Shown here: positions 7,390-14,791 of the stretch, piece after piece
Layout: every line of letters begins with the position of its first letter
How positions within the stretch are numbered: position 1 is the stretch's first letter
Source of the DNA: CAZPBN01 sp964584935
GTDB lineage: Bacteria; Acidobacteriota; Aminicenantia; Aminicenantales; Aminicenantaceae
Assembly (NCBI GenBank): GCA_964584935.1
Contig: CAZPBN010000035.1
Span: forward strand, 1-15,015
Direction: 5' to 3'
DNA: 15,015 nt
Translations under genes and position numbers: made by a program
Notes under the pieces: model-generated
What the model saw: the letters and a program-made list of their open reading frames with translations, nothing else
Databases searched by the model: none
What the model was told of the DNA's origin: nothing

Positions 7390-10300
7390 TCATTCTCCCT
7401 TTGAGTATTGCGGGACATCAATGCCCCAAGGTAAAAACTCTTCTTTACCAGATTTTTCTAAATCCACATTCAAACAAAGACTTTGCAACTCCCGGATCAA
7501 CACATTCACAGACTCGGGAAGACCCGGTGTGAAATCCAAATCTCCTTTGACAATTGCTTCATAAATCTTAGCTCTTCCTTCCACATCGTCTGATTTTACA
7601 GTCAATAACTCTTGAAGCGTATGCGCTGCTCCATAAGCCTCTAGTGCCCATACTTCCATTTCTCCAAACCGTTGTCCTCCAAACTGAGCTTTTCCTCCTA
7701 AGGGCTGCTGAGTTATAAGAGAATAGGGACCCGTTGCCCGGGCATGGAGTTTATCCTCCACAAGATGATAAAGTTTCATTATATAAATATAACCAACAGT
7801 CACTTTATAATTCAGTAATTCTCCTGTGACTCCATCATATAAAGGAACCTTTCCGTCCTCTGGGAAATTGGACTCAACAAGAAGCTTTTTAATTTCTTCT
7901 TCCGATATTCCGTCAAAAACAGGAGTGGAAATCCACAAACCAAGTTCTTTCGCAGCCCACCCGAGATGAGTCTCAAAGATCTGACCGACGTTCATTCTTG
8001 ACGGAACTCCAAGAGGATTCAGAACAATCTCAACCGGTGTTCCATCTGACAACCGGGGCATATCCTCCTCAGAAACAATCCTTGCGATAATTCCCTTATT
8101 TCCATGACGTCCTGAAACTTTATCTCCTACTGAGAGTTTTCTCTTCATCGAAATATAAACTTTTATGGATTGGATTACCCCTGGAGATAATTCATCACCT
8201 TTCTTTAGATTATCCACTTTTTCCTTAAAATCGGATTTGAGGGCTTCAATTTGGCGCTTTACTTTTCTCTCAATATCCTTAACCTTCTTCTTTGTTTCAG
8301 AATCTTCTCCAACCTCCAATTTCAATATTTCGTTTGGTTTCAATTTATCTAATGTCTTTTCGGTGAGTTTTGAATTTTCCTTCAATGTAATGTCTGAGAA
8401 TTTTTGATCCTTTTTAAGGACTTCTCCCTTAAATATATTTTTCATCTTCCTTAATTTTTCTTCTTCTAATATACTTATTTCATCATTCTGGTTCCGCCTC
8501 ATTTTCGAAATTTCGTCTTTTTCAATCTCTTTAGCCCGGGGGCCCTTTTCAATTCCTCTTCTTGAAAAGATTTTAACATTAATAATGGTTCCCTCTATCC
8601 CGGGAGAACAATAAAGCGAAGCATCTTTAACATCCAGAGCTTTCTCTCCAAAAATCGCTTTAAGCAGTTTTTCTTCTGGAGACAATTGGGTCTCCCCTTT
8701 TGGAGCAACCTTCCCAACCAATATATCTCCTGACTTCACATAAGCTCCGATTCTCACAATTCCATTCTCATCTAAATTCCGAAGTAAGTTCTCTGGAACA
8801 TTGGGTATATCCCTTGTGATTTCCTCCGGACCTAATTTTGTGTCTCTTGCTTCAATTGTCTCCTCAACAATATGAATCGAAGTGAACACATCTTCTTTAA
8901 TAAGCTTTTCACTGACAATGATAGCATCTTCAAAATTGTATCCTCTCCAAGGCATAAATGCACATAAAACATTTCTGCCTAAAGCCAATTCCCCTTTATC
9001 AGTACAGGAACTATCTGAAAGAATCTGACCTTTAATAACTTTGTCTCCTTTTCGGACAATAGGTTTATGATTCACCGATGTATTCTGGTTTGTTCTCATA
9101 AACTTGGTAAGAATATAAAGATCTGTTCCCATTCCATATTCAACATTGTTGTTATTTTCATCTATTCTAACCAGAATCCTTTCGGCATCAACAAATTCAA
9201 CCACTCCTGAATTTCTGCAAATAACCACATCTCCCGATCCCTTGGCAACAAGATGCTCCATTCCTGTCCCCACAAAAGGGGCCTCAGTTTTGAGAAGAGG
9301 AACTGCCTGCCTCTGCATATTTGAACCCATAAGAGCTCGGTTTGCATCATCATGTTCGAGAAATGGAATCAATGATGTGGAAAGAGAAACAAGCTGTTTT
9401 GGAGAAACATCGATATAATCAATTTGTTCTCTGGTAATATTTCTAAAATTTCCTCTCTGCCGGGCACTTACAATATCGTTGATTAAATAACCATTCTCAT
9501 CAACTGGAGAATTTGCCTGGGCTATATTATGTTTTTCCTCTTCCCAAGCAGTAAGATAAAAACAATACGGTTGCACAACAGGAAAAACCTTTACTTTGTT
9601 TTTATCGAGTTTTTTGATTTCTTTTTCCAATTCATCTTTCTCGATGATTTCTCCCATTTTATATTGACTGCTGCCAGGATGAATTATTTTGACATAGTCA
9701 ACAATCCGTCCATTTTCAATTTTTCTGTATGGGGTCTCAACAAATCCGAATTCATTGACCCGGGCGAAACAACTTAAAGAAGCAATCAGGCCGATATTCG
9801 GACCTTCAGGAGTTTCAATGGGACATATTCTGCCATAGTGAGAACCCTGAATATCTCTCACATCAAAACCAGCTCTTTCCCTACTCAATCCTCCCGGTCC
9901 AAGGGCACTCAATCTCCTTTTATGGGTTATTTCAGCAAGACTGTTTATTTGATCCATAAATTGAGAAAGTTGAGAACTCCCAAAAAATTCCTTTAAAGCT
10001 GCAATGACCGGTTTGGAATTGATAAGATCCTGCGGCATTGCTGAAGCTAAATCTGTTGCCACTGTCATCTTTTCTTTGACTGTTCTTTCCATCCGGCTCA
10101 ATCCGATACGAAATGCATTCTCTACCAGCTCGCCGACTGAACGAACCCGGCGATTTCCCAAATGATCAATATCATCCACAAATCCTTCTCCGGATCTAAG
10201 CAAAAGCAAATATTTGATAACTTCAATAAAATCACCAGGAGCTAAAGTTTTATCTTCTAAAGGAGTATCAAGATTCAATTTGATATTCATTTTCAATCGC

Positions 10301-11667
10301 CCGATTTTAGAGAAATTGTATTTTTGGGGATTGAAAAACATATTATGAACGAGGTTATGCGCACTCTCTATGGTATGCGGTTCACCGGGTCTCAATTTCT
10401 TATAGATTTCTCCCAACGCTTGATTAGTATCCACACACGCATCTTTTTTCAACGTATTTAAAATGATATTCCCTACATAACTCTCTTCAGGAAATATCAC
10501 CTCAAAGGGTTCTTTTTTCTCTAACAACTGTTCAATTTGTTCTTCACTCAGTTCCTCATAAATCCCAGCGAATCCTTCAACGGGAGAAAACAAATGAGCG
10601 CCAGAGAGGTCTTTTGCATTCACTGGAATTTTCTTTATTTTTAGTTCCTTGAGTTTTTGAAACAGGTCCTCTGTAATTTTTTTCCTTGCTTTTATTAAAA
10701 CTTCCCCGGATGAAGGATGGACAATATTCTCTCCAACGGTTTTCCCAATAACATTCTCAGTAAGTTCCCAATATAATTTCTTATTTTCGGGTATGACTTT
10801 TTGAACATCATAAAATTGCTGCAAAATTTCTTCATTGGTTCCAAATCCTAAAGCTCTTAAAAATATGGAAGCTAAAAATTTCTTTTTTCTGTCAAGTCGG
10901 ACATAAAGGATATTTTTACTATCATATTCAAATTCCACCCATGCTCCTCTATAAGGAATAACTTTAGCAATATAGAATCCTTTGTTATTTCCTGCCCTGA
11001 AAAAGACCCCTGGAGACCTTTGAAGTTGGCTGACAACAGCTCTTTCGATACCATTAAAGATAAAAGTACCCTTTTCGGTCATTAAAGGGATATCACCAAA
11101 ATAAATTTCCTGTTCTTTTATATGCTTCAGCCGTTTCGCTTTCGTATCCTGATCCTTTTCCCAAGAAATGAGCCGGACTTTCAATCTAAGGGGAATTGAA
11201 TAAGTGTATCCCTTTTGAAGACATTCATTAGGAATGTATTTAATCTTTAACCGAACTTTATCTCCACAGTGATCACAAATCAGTGTTTCAATTTTCTTTT
11301 CCGATCCGCAATAAGGACAAATCTCCTTATCAGTCAGTTCTATGTTTGGAGCAAGAAGAGTTCCGCAACTGTTGCACCTACCCCGGAAATTCTCCACACC
11401 TTTGAGACTTCCGCATTTGCATTCCCAATTTCCAATAGAATAGCTTATGAAATCCAATTGAGTTGTTTCTTTAAAGTCCGAAATCGGAAAGACATCTTTA
11501 AAGGCAGCTTGCAATCCAATTTCTTCCCTTTCTTCCGGGAGTAATTCCATTTGAAGAAATTCTAAATAAGATTTTTTTTGAATATCCAGTAGATTGGGAA
11601 TAGGAAATAACGATTTTATTTTTGAAAAATCTTTTCTTTCCCGATAATTATAATTTAATTCAGGCAT
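7390..11667 (-). CDS. rpoB: DNA-directed RNA polymerase subunit beta, with an extra N-terminal zinc-ribbon insert
   Basis: The beta subunit forms one side of the polymerase cleft and the rifampicin pocket. At 1425 residues it is longer than E. coli beta (1342). Conserved blocks include PLMTEKGTFIFNGIERAVVSQL, the rifampicin region around 565-589, RDIQGSHYGRICPIETPEGPN, SGRHGNKGI and GGKAQFGGQRFGEMEVWALEAYGA. A lysine/glutamate-rich insert before SPGVIQSIKVY matches the SI2 position of Gram-negative beta subunits. Unusual is an extra block of about 60 residues (80-141) with eight cysteines in four pairs, listed separately. The C-terminus also runs about 20 residues past the E. coli end. The start ATG has GAGG just upstream. 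The 49-nt gap after rplL holds no terminator or promoter that I can see, so rpoBC is probably transcribed with the L11-L12 genes. Confidence 0.98.
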   Translation of the reverse strand: MPELNYNYRERKDFSKIKSLFPIPNLLDIQKKSYLEFLQMELLPEEREEIGLQAAFKDVFPISDFKETTQLDFISYSIGNWECKCGSLKGVENFRGRCNSCGTLLAPNIELTDKEICPYCGSEKKIETLICDHCGDKVRLKIKYIPNECLQKGYTYSIPLRLKVRLISWEKDQDTKAKRLKHIKEQEIYFGDIPLMTEKGTFIFNGIERAVVSQLQRSPGVFFRAGNNKGFYIAKVIPYRGAWVEFEYDSKNILYVRLDRKKKFLASIFLRALGFGTNEEILQQFYDVQKVIPENKKLYWELTENVIGKTVGENIVHPSSGEVLIKARKKITEDLFQKLKELKIKKIPVNAKDLSGAHLFSPVEGFAGIYEELSEEQIEQLLEKKEPFEVIFPEESYVGNIILNTLKKDACVDTNQALGEIYKKLRPGEPHTIESAHNLVHNMFFNPQKYNFSKIGRLKMNIKLNLDTPLEDKTLAPGDFIEVIKYLLLLRSGEGFVDDIDHLGNRRVRSVGELVENAFRIGLSRMERTVKEKMTVATDLASAMPQDLINSKPVIAALKEFFGSSQLSQFMDQINSLAEITHKRRLSALGPGGLSRERAGFDVRDIQGSHYGRICPIETPEGPNIGLIASLSCFARVNEFGFVETPYRKIENGRIVDYVKIIHPGSSQYKMGEIIEKDELEKEIKKLDKNKVKVFPVVQPYCFYLTAWEEEKHNIAQANSPVDENGYLINDIVSARQRGNFRNITREQIDYIDVSPKQLVSLSTSLIPFLEHDDANRALMGSNMQRQAVPLLKTEAPFVGTGMEHLVAKGSGDVVICRNSGVVEFVDAERILVRIDENNNNVEYGMGTDLYILTKFMRTNQNTSVNHKPIVRKGDKVIKGQILSDSSCTDKGELALGRNVLCAFMPWRGYNFEDAIIVSEKLIKEDVFTSIHIVEETIEARDTKLGPEEITRDIPNVPENLLRNLDENGIVRIGAYVKSGDILVGKVAPKGETQLSPEEKLLKAIFGEKALDVKDASLYCSPGIEGTIINVKIFSRRGIEKGPRAKEIEKDEISKMRRNQNDEISILEEEKLRKMKNIFKGEVLKKDQKFSDITLKENSKLTEKTLDKLKPNEILKLEVGEDSETKKKVKDIERKVKRQIEALKSDFKEKVDNLKKGDELSPGVIQSIKVYISMKRKLSVGDKVSGRHGNKGIIARIVSEEDMPRLSDGTPVEIVLNPLGVPSRMNVGQIFETHLGWAAKELGLWISTPVFDGISEEEIKKLLVESNFPEDGKVPLYDGVTGELLNYKVTVGYIYIMKLYHLVEDKLHARATGPYSLITQQPLGGKAQFGGQRFGEMEVWALEAYGAAHTLQELLTVKSDDVEGRAKIYEAIVKGDLDFTPGLPESVNVLIRELQSLCLNVDLEKSGKEEFLPWGIDVPQYSKGE
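11245..11430 (-). other. Double zinc-ribbon-like insertion inside RpoB (residues ~80-141)
   Basis: Within the beta protrusion domain, between SYSIG (75-79) and KYIPNEC (143-149), E. coli has only a handful of residues. Here there are about 60 more. They contain C83-x-C85, C98-x2-C101, C117-x2-C120 and C131-x2-C134. Spacing is 12 residues between the first two pairs and 10 between the last two; three of the CxxC pairs and the CxC are each followed by glycine. This is the layout of two consecutive four-cysteine zinc ribbons. The block is in frame with no sign of assembly error, since conserved beta sequence continues on both sides. Metal binding is inferred from the motif, not shown. Confidence 0.85.
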
Positions 11668-11716
11668 TTTTCCTCACCCAGAGAAATTTTTTATTTTTTT
11701 AGACATTAACTTAAAT

Positions 11717-12163
11717 TTATTGTAGCTCCACTTCAGCCCCTACCTCTTCAAACTTCGCTTTGATTTCTTCTGCTTCTTCTTTAGGGACCTCTTCTTTAAC
11801 CGGTTTTGGAACACCATCAACCAAATCTTTGGCTTCTTTAAGCCCCAGATTGGTTACTTCTCTCACTGCTTTAATGACATTTATTTTCTTATCTCCCACA
11901 CTTTTTAATACAACTGTGAATTCAGTTTTTTCTTCTTCCTCTTTACTCTCGGCTTGAGCTGCACCTGTTCCCGAAGCAGCTACAGGGACAGCAGCTGACG
12001 CTGCGCTCACTCCATATCTTTCCTCAAATTCTTTAATATAATCAGAAAGCTCTAAAACAGTTAAATTGTCCAAATGACTAAAGAATTCTTCCTTTGTTAA
12101 TTTGGATTTTTCCTTTTTTTTCTTTGTCGTATCATTAGCATCTTTTGTTTGTGCTTTTGGCAT
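11717..12163 (-). CDS. rplL: 50S ribosomal protein L7/L12 with lysine-rich N-terminal extension
   Basis: L7/L12 is the multicopy stalk protein that recruits and stimulates translational GTPases. The 148-residue product has the N-terminal dimerisation helices that bind L10 (about 22-52), an Ala/Gly-rich hinge (53-80) and the conserved C-terminal domain (TEFTVVLKSVG, KINVIKAVREVTNLGLKEAKDLVDGVPK), which contacts EF-Tu and EF-G. Usual length is about 120-130; the excess is residues 1-21, rich in Lys, Thr, Asp and Asn and unlike normal L12 N-termini. The start ATG at 12163 is set by GGAGG at 12169-12173 with 5-nt spacing; the upstream in-frame TTG (12175) lies across that site and is not a credible start. 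The gene begins 14 nt after rplJ. An A8 run in the extension (12114-12121) could allow slippage. Confidence 0.96.
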   Translation of the reverse strand: MPKAQTKDANDTTKKKKEKSKLTKEEFFSHLDNLTVLELSDYIKEFEERYGVSAASAAVPVAASGTGAAQAESKEEEEKTEFTVVLKSVGDKKINVIKAVREVTNLGLKEAKDLVDGVPKPVKEEVPKEEAEEIKAKFEEVGAEVELQ

Positions 12164-12177
12164 TTTTACCTCCAACG

Positions 12178-12690
12178 CTATTTTTTTGTTTTTAATTGAC
12201 TTAACAAAATGCTCATATTATTTAAAGGAGCTTGACACATCCTGAAAAATTTTGTTAAGGGATATGACATCAAATATCCAATTTTTGCTATCAATTCTTC
12301 CCGAGAACCAAGATTAGCAATTTCACCAAAACGATCTTCACTAACAAATTTTCCATCTACCAATCCTGCTTTCACTTTCAAGACTTTATTTCGAGCAGAA
12401 AATTCTCTTATCACTCGCGCTAATCTCACTGGTTCATCAGCCCCAAAGGCAATAGCTGTGGGGCCCTGGAAATAGTTCCTTAATTCCTCAGGGAATTCCT
12501 CCTTTAAGGCTCTAAGAGCAATTCTATTCTTAATCACTTTAAAAGAATATGAATGTTCTCTTAAAGTTTTTCTTAACTCAAACGATTGAGGAACAGACAT
12601 ATTCATAAAGTTCACTAAATAAAAAGAATTATTTTTATCAAAATCTTCTTTTAATTCTTTCACCACATTTTCTTTTTCTTGTCTATTCAT
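12178..12690 (-). CDS. rplJ: 50S ribosomal protein L10
   Basis: L10 anchors the ribosomal stalk: its N-terminal domain binds 23S rRNA next to L11 and its C-terminal helix carries L7/L12 dimers. The 170-residue protein shows family features: an N-terminal helix (KENVVKELKEDF), FYLVNFMNMSVPQSFELRKTLRE, KVIKNRIALRAL, GPTAIAFG and PVRLARVIREF, then a C-terminal helical part. The start is ATG 12690, 8 nt from AGGAG at 12699-12703, which overlaps the rplA stop. A GTG directly before it (12693) is 5 nt away and is a possible alternative. Only 11 nt separate it from rplA, so there is no room for the long untranslated L10-(L12) binding leader known in E. coli; any such site would have to lie inside rplA. 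Confidence 0.96.
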   Translation of the reverse strand: MNRQEKENVVKELKEDFDKNNSFYLVNFMNMSVPQSFELRKTLREHSYSFKVIKNRIALRALKEEFPEELRNYFQGPTAIAFGADEPVRLARVIREFSARNKVLKVKAGLVDGKFVSEDRFGEIANLGSREELIAKIGYLMSYPLTKFFRMCQAPLNNMSILLSQLKTKK

Positions 12691-12701
12691 CACTATTTCT
12701 C

Positions 12702-13394
12702 CTATCTTTCTAAAACATTCTCTGATAACAATAGAGACGGACTCATGGTTAAAGATATATATGCAGACTTTATATATTTTCCTTTGGCTACAGGTGGTTT
12801 TGCCTGTTGAATGGCTTGAATAAACGTCTTGATATTTCCGGCAAGTTTTTCTTCTGGAAAAGAGACTTTTCCCACAATAGAGTGAATGTTTCCTGTTTTA
12901 TCGACCCTGAACTCCACTCGACCTGATTTGATTTCTTCAACCGCTTTCTTAATATCAAAAGTGACTGTACCCGATTTTGGATTTGGCATAAGCCCTTTTG
13001 TTCCAAGAATCCGTCCAAGTTTACCCACATTTCTCATCATGTCCGGAGTTGCGATAACCACATCAAAATCTATCCACCCCTTAGATATTTTTTCTACGAT
13101 ATCCTCTCCTCCCACATACTCTGCACCTGCTTCTTCGGCTTCTTTGATTTTTTCGCCAGATGCAATCACACAAACCTTTTTTGTTTTTCCTGTTCCATGG
13201 GGAAGGACAACCGTGCCTCTAACCATTTGATCAGAGTGCTTTGGATCAACTCCTAAATGCATGGAAATATCCACAGATTCATCGAATTGAGTGTATTTCA
13301 TCTTTTTTAAAAGAGATATTGCTTCACTTATAGAATATTTTTCTCTATCTCTTAATTCCTTTGATTTAATGTATTTTTTACTTCTTTTAGCCAC
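12702..13394 (-). CDS. rplA: 50S ribosomal protein L1 (GTG start)
   Basis: L1 binds 23S rRNA helices 76-78, forms the mobile L1 stalk that helps release E-site tRNA, and in many bacteria represses its own mRNA. The 230-residue protein is of normal length. It carries KRSKKYIKSKE at the N-terminus, ESVDISMHLGVDPKHSDQ, RGTVVLPHGTGK, FDVVIATPDMM, GRILGTKGLMPNPKSGTV and the C-terminal KGKYIKSAYISLTMSPS. I chose the GTG at 13394 because it aligns with the usual L1 N-terminus and has GGAG at 13402-13405, 7 nt away. A longer frame opens upstream but runs inside rplK in another frame. The gene overlaps the rplK end by 8 nt, which favours translational coupling and equal supply of L11 and L1. Confidence 0.96.
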   Translation of the reverse strand: MAKRSKKYIKSKELRDREKYSISEAISLLKKMKYTQFDESVDISMHLGVDPKHSDQMVRGTVVLPHGTGKTKKVCVIASGEKIKEAEEAGAEYVGGEDIVEKISKGWIDFDVVIATPDMMRNVGKLGRILGTKGLMPNPKSGTVTFDIKKAVEEIKSGRVEFRVDKTGNIHSIVGKVSFPEEKLAGNIKTFIQAIQQAKPPVAKGKYIKSAYISLTMSPSLLLSENVLER

Positions 13395-13818
13395 TGTCAA
13401 TCTCCAAACCCATATTTTTTGCTGTGCCTTCAATAATTCTTTTTGCAGCATCAATGGAAAAGACATTCAAATCAGCCATTTTCATTTGAGCAATTTCCTC
13501 AAGCTGCTTTTGGGTAATTTTTCCTACTTTCTCTTTATTAGGCTCACCAGACCCTTTGGCAATTCCTGCCGCTTTTTTTAAAAGAAAAGCTGCTGGTGGA
13601 GTTTTGGTTATAAAATTAAAACTTCCATTTTTAAAAACAGTTATAATAACCGGAATGATTGTTCCTTCCTCCATCTGGCGAGTCCTGTCATTAAATTGGC
13701 GGACAAAATCCATGATGTTCACATTATGTTGACCCAATGCAGGCCCCACTGGAGGAGCAGGACTTGCCTGTGCTGCCGGTATTTGAAGTTTTATTTTAGC
13801 GACAACTTCTTTGGCCAT
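13387..13818 (-). CDS. rplK: 50S ribosomal protein L11
   Basis: L11 binds the GTPase-associated centre of 23S rRNA, moves during EF-G action and is needed for RelA activation in stringent response. The 143 residues include the N-terminal domain with the proline-rich ASPAPPVGPALGQ (about 18-30) and VNIMDF, and the C-terminal RNA-binding domain with TKTPPAAFLLKKAAGIAKGSGEPNK and IIEGTAKNMGLE. The ATG follows AGGAGG (13823-13828) that overlaps the nusG stop codon, leaving an 8-nt gap, so it has no promoter or leader of its own and is read as part of the secE-nusG-rplKAJL message. In E. coli an L1 repressor site lies in the rplK leader; none can fit in this gap. Confidence 0.98.
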   Translation of the reverse strand: MAKEVVAKIKLQIPAAQASPAPPVGPALGQHNVNIMDFVRQFNDRTRQMEEGTIIPVIITVFKNGSFNFITKTPPAAFLLKKAAGIAKGSGEPNKEKVGKITQKQLEEIAQMKMADLNVFSIDAAKRIIEGTAKNMGLEIDSG

Positions 13819-13826
13819 TTTACCTC

Positions 13827-14357
13827 CTATAGTTTTTCAACCTGTAAAAACTCTAACTCAACGGGAGTGGAGCGACCGAATATCGTAACAAGCACCTTTA
13901 ATCGATTCCTCTCTAAATTGACCTCCTCAACAATCCCGCTGAAATTAAAAAAAGGCCCATCTATTATTCTGACTGCTTCACCTTTGACAAATGAATGTTT
14001 TGGTTTAGGCTTCTCAGATGTTGTTTCCATATGTTCAAATATTTGGCTCACTTCTTCTTTGCTTAAAGGAGAAGGCTTCTTTCCAGATCCTACAAAACCA
14101 GTTACTTTTGGTGTCTCTCTAATTATGAGCCAATTTTCATCATTCATTTCCATATTTATCAAAATATAACCAGGATAAGAACGTTTTGTAGAAACCACCT
14201 TTTTACCATCCTTAATTTCAACAACTCCTTCAGTCGGAATTATTATTTCCCCTATCTGATCTTCAATATTTAATTCAATCGCCTTCTGCTTGATAGACTC
14301 AGCCACAAACTTTTCAAATCCGGAATATGTGTGAACAACATACCAATTTTTAGTCAT
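13827..14357 (-). CDS. nusG: Transcription termination/antitermination factor NusG
   Basis: NusG binds RNA polymerase at the beta' clamp helices with its NGN domain and links it to Rho or ribosomal protein S10 with its KOW domain. The 176-residue product is of normal length. NGN hallmarks are KNWYVVHTYSGFEKFVAESIK at the start (written here only as a region, residues 3-23), PGYILINMEM and TPKVTGFVGS. The KOW domain, about 122-176, reads GEAVRIIDGPFFNFSGIVEEVN and ends in ELEFLQVEKL. There is no large insert between NGN and KOW. The ATG lies 13 nt after secE, and its AGGAAG ribosome binding site overlaps the secE stop codon. Confidence 0.98.
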   Translation of the reverse strand: MTKNWYVVHTYSGFEKFVAESIKQKAIELNIEDQIGEIIIPTEGVVEIKDGKKVVSTKRSYPGYILINMEMNDENWLIIRETPKVTGFVGSGKKPSPLSKEEVSQIFEHMETTSEKPKPKHSFVKGEAVRIIDGPFFNFSGIVEEVNLERNRLKVLVTIFGRSTPVELEFLQVEKL

Positions 14358-14370
14358 TTTTCAACTCTTC

Positions 14371-14583
14371 CTATCCAAATAAAGATTTTATTTTCGGAAT
14401 AACAAAAGAAAATACCAAATCCATAAAGAAAAGATAAAACCCAAAAAAGAGCGTTGCGATAATCACCACAATTGTGGTTGTATAGACTTCATTCTTTGAA
14501 GGCCAGGTTACTTTTTTTAATTCAGCTTTGACTTCTCTTAAAAAAGGAATAAAACGCTTATACCATTTAGCTTTTTGAGCCAT
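14371..14583 (-). CDS. secE: Preprotein translocase subunit SecE
   Basis: SecE clamps SecY in the SecYEG channel of the inner membrane. The 70-residue protein is the short, single-span form: a basic amphipathic N-terminal helix (KWYKRFIPFLREVKAELKK), the diagnostic KKVTWPSKNEV motif at about 23-33, then one hydrophobic segment (about 36-62) and a short basic tail. The three-span form of E. coli is not present. Its ATG has AAGGGAAGGA upstream. It starts 62 nt after the tRNA-Trp gene; that gap contains no clear promoter, so it is probably cut out of a longer transcript by tRNA processing. Confidence 0.97.
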   Translation of the reverse strand: MAQKAKWYKRFIPFLREVKAELKKVTWPSKNEVYTTTIVVIIATLFFGFYLFFMDLVFSFVIPKIKSLFG

Positions 14584-14645
14584 AATCTATCCTTCCCTTA
14601 GATAAAGTTAAAAAAGTTTCCTTTCTATATTTATCTCTCTTTTTT

Positions 14646-14722
14646 TGGCAGGTGAGGCAGGACTCGAACCCGCAACCTTCGGTTTTGGAGACCGATGCTC
14701 TAGCCAATTGAGCTACTCACCT
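14646..14722 (-). tRNA. trnW: tRNA-Trp (anticodon CCA), 3' CCA encoded
   Basis: A full cloverleaf folds on the minus strand: acceptor stem AGGTGAG/CTCACCT, D-arm GCTC/GAGC, anticodon stem TCGGT/ACCGA with loop CTCCAAA, and T-arm GCGGG/CCTGC (one G-U pair) with loop TTCGAGT. The anticodon CCA is at 14686-14688. The discriminator is G and the 3' CCA is encoded at 14646-14648, giving 77 nt. A tRNA-Trp between tuf and secE is a common bacterial arrangement. It lies 69 nt after rpmG and 62 nt before secE, so it is likely processed from the protein-coding transcript. Confidence 0.97.
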
Positions 14723-14791
14723 TTTCTCTCCGTTTTTAAAACACATCTCTTTAAAATTTTAACCAATATTTATTTATGACACCTATGTTTT

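Noticed and set aside
7055..7564. Open frame of 169 codons on the plus strand opposite the rpoB-rpoC junction
   Set aside because: It is antisense to two clearly conserved polymerase genes, has no recognisable motif, and follows from codon bias of the real genes.
11674..11706. Ten-codon reading frame (MSKKIKNFSG) in the rplL-rpoB gap
   Set aside because: No Shine-Dalgarno and an AT-rich composition that makes such frames common; its TGA abuts the rpoB SD, but this alone is not evidence of translation.
13395..13466. N-terminal extension of rplA by 24 codons, starting inside rplK
   Set aside because: The added residues do not resemble any L1 N-terminus. The GTG at 13394 has a good SD and gives a normal-length L1.
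13696..14169. Open frame of 157 codons on the plus strand opposite nusG and rplK
   Set aside because: Shadow of nusG/rplK; no ribosome binding site worth noting and no protein family resemblance.
14723..14791. Promoter for tRNA-Trp/secE in the rpmG-tRNA gap
   Set aside because: Only weak pairs are found (for example GTGTCA with TAAAAT at 15 nt spacing); no combination comes close to the quality of the rpsL promoter.
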